DNA from: Vigna angularis
Taxonomy: Eukaryota > Streptophyta > Magnoliopsida > Fabales > Fabaceae
DNA length: 64,000 nt
Assembly: GCF_016808095.1 (NCBI RefSeq)
Contig: NC_068975.1
Span: 15,693,501-15,757,500, forward strand
Reading direction: 5' to 3'
Part shown: positions 63,954 to 64,000 of the stretch, one piece after another
Layout: each line of letters begins with the position of its first letter
Position numbering within the stretch: the first letter of the stretch is position 1
The notes under the pieces: model-generated
Told to the model about the DNA's origin: nothing
Database searches by the model: none
The model's input: only the letters and a program-made list of their open reading frames with translations
Translations under genes and position numbers: made by a program

Positions 63954-64000
63954 TGATAACAGTTGAAAAACTGTTATTTTTATACTTAATTTTGACATCA
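63954..64000 (+). mobile_element. Start of a plus-strand Athila-type LTR (H)
   Basis: TGATAACAG at 63954 with the tip inverted repeat ATAACAGTT-GAAA-AACTGTTAT. Cut by the window end. Confidence 0.85.

Noticed and set aside
1..64000. tRNA genes at the TGGCGCC sites
   Set aside because: Only 17-18 bases complementary to tRNA 3' ends are present next to LTRs, i.e. primer-binding sites, not tRNA genes.

Overview
The window is nuclear DNA of a flowering plant. It is AT-rich, has intron-containing gene structure, and is dominated by Ty3/gypsy LTR retrotransposons of the Athila, Tat, Tekay and Reina types. A Phaseoleae legume (Vigna/Phaseolus-like) is my best guess from the general look of the repeats, but the sequence alone does not prove it. 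There are no rRNA or tRNA genes and no CRISPR. I support one host protein-coding gene: an AT-hook protein with a non-coding first exon at about 7.65 kb, a first intron of about 8.3 kb, and coding exons at 16059-17249 and 17394-17531. A short broken fragment of a HAESA-like LRR receptor kinase lies at 6206-6475 on the minus strand.

Layout. 1-4.08 kb: internal part and 3' LTR of a gypsy element lacking pol. 4.08-6.19 kb: 3' end of a plus-strand Athila-type element (F). It contains a near-perfect inverted copy of the host gene's promoter, exon 1 and intron start, flanked by 40-bp direct repeats. 6.2-18.75 kb: the host gene, with a complete Reina-like chromovirus (10855-15813, target duplication GGAAA) in intron 1. 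18.75-23.89 kb: 5' LTR, gag, protease, RT and RNase H of a Tat element (Tat-1). 23.89-31.16 kb: minus-strand Athila-type element A. 31.16-33.35 kb: a plus-strand Athila LTR (G) with a solo LTR inserted in it (target duplication GTCAT). 33.35-34.96 kb: gag and protease remnant of a second Tat element (Tat-2). 35.1-39.46 kb: integrase and 2.9-kb 3' LTR of a Tekay-like chromovirus. 39.46-51.83 kb: three nested minus-strand Athila-type elements (B inside an LTR of C, C inside an LTR of E). 51.83-53.41 kb and 62.46-63.95 kb: Tat-2 RNase H, integrase and a 3' region with an 82-bp tandem array. The Tat-2 integrase is split by the complete 9045-bp Athila-type element D (53416-62460, target duplication ACTGC). 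An Athila LTR starts at 63954 and leaves the window.

The most interesting system is the Athila-derived family (A, B, C, D and relatives). The internal regions have gag, protease and an ORF in the env position, but no RT, RNase H or integrase core, so the family looks non-autonomous. It also carries a dense set of small inverted repeats, several with paired, compensatory-looking arm changes: the LTR tip, a hairpin next to the polypurine box, hairpins with a constant CATCAGTA loop, a hairpin after the protease, and palindrome clusters in the LTR. The Tekay LTR independently has two tandem hairpin arrays of the same kind. All comparisons were made by eye.
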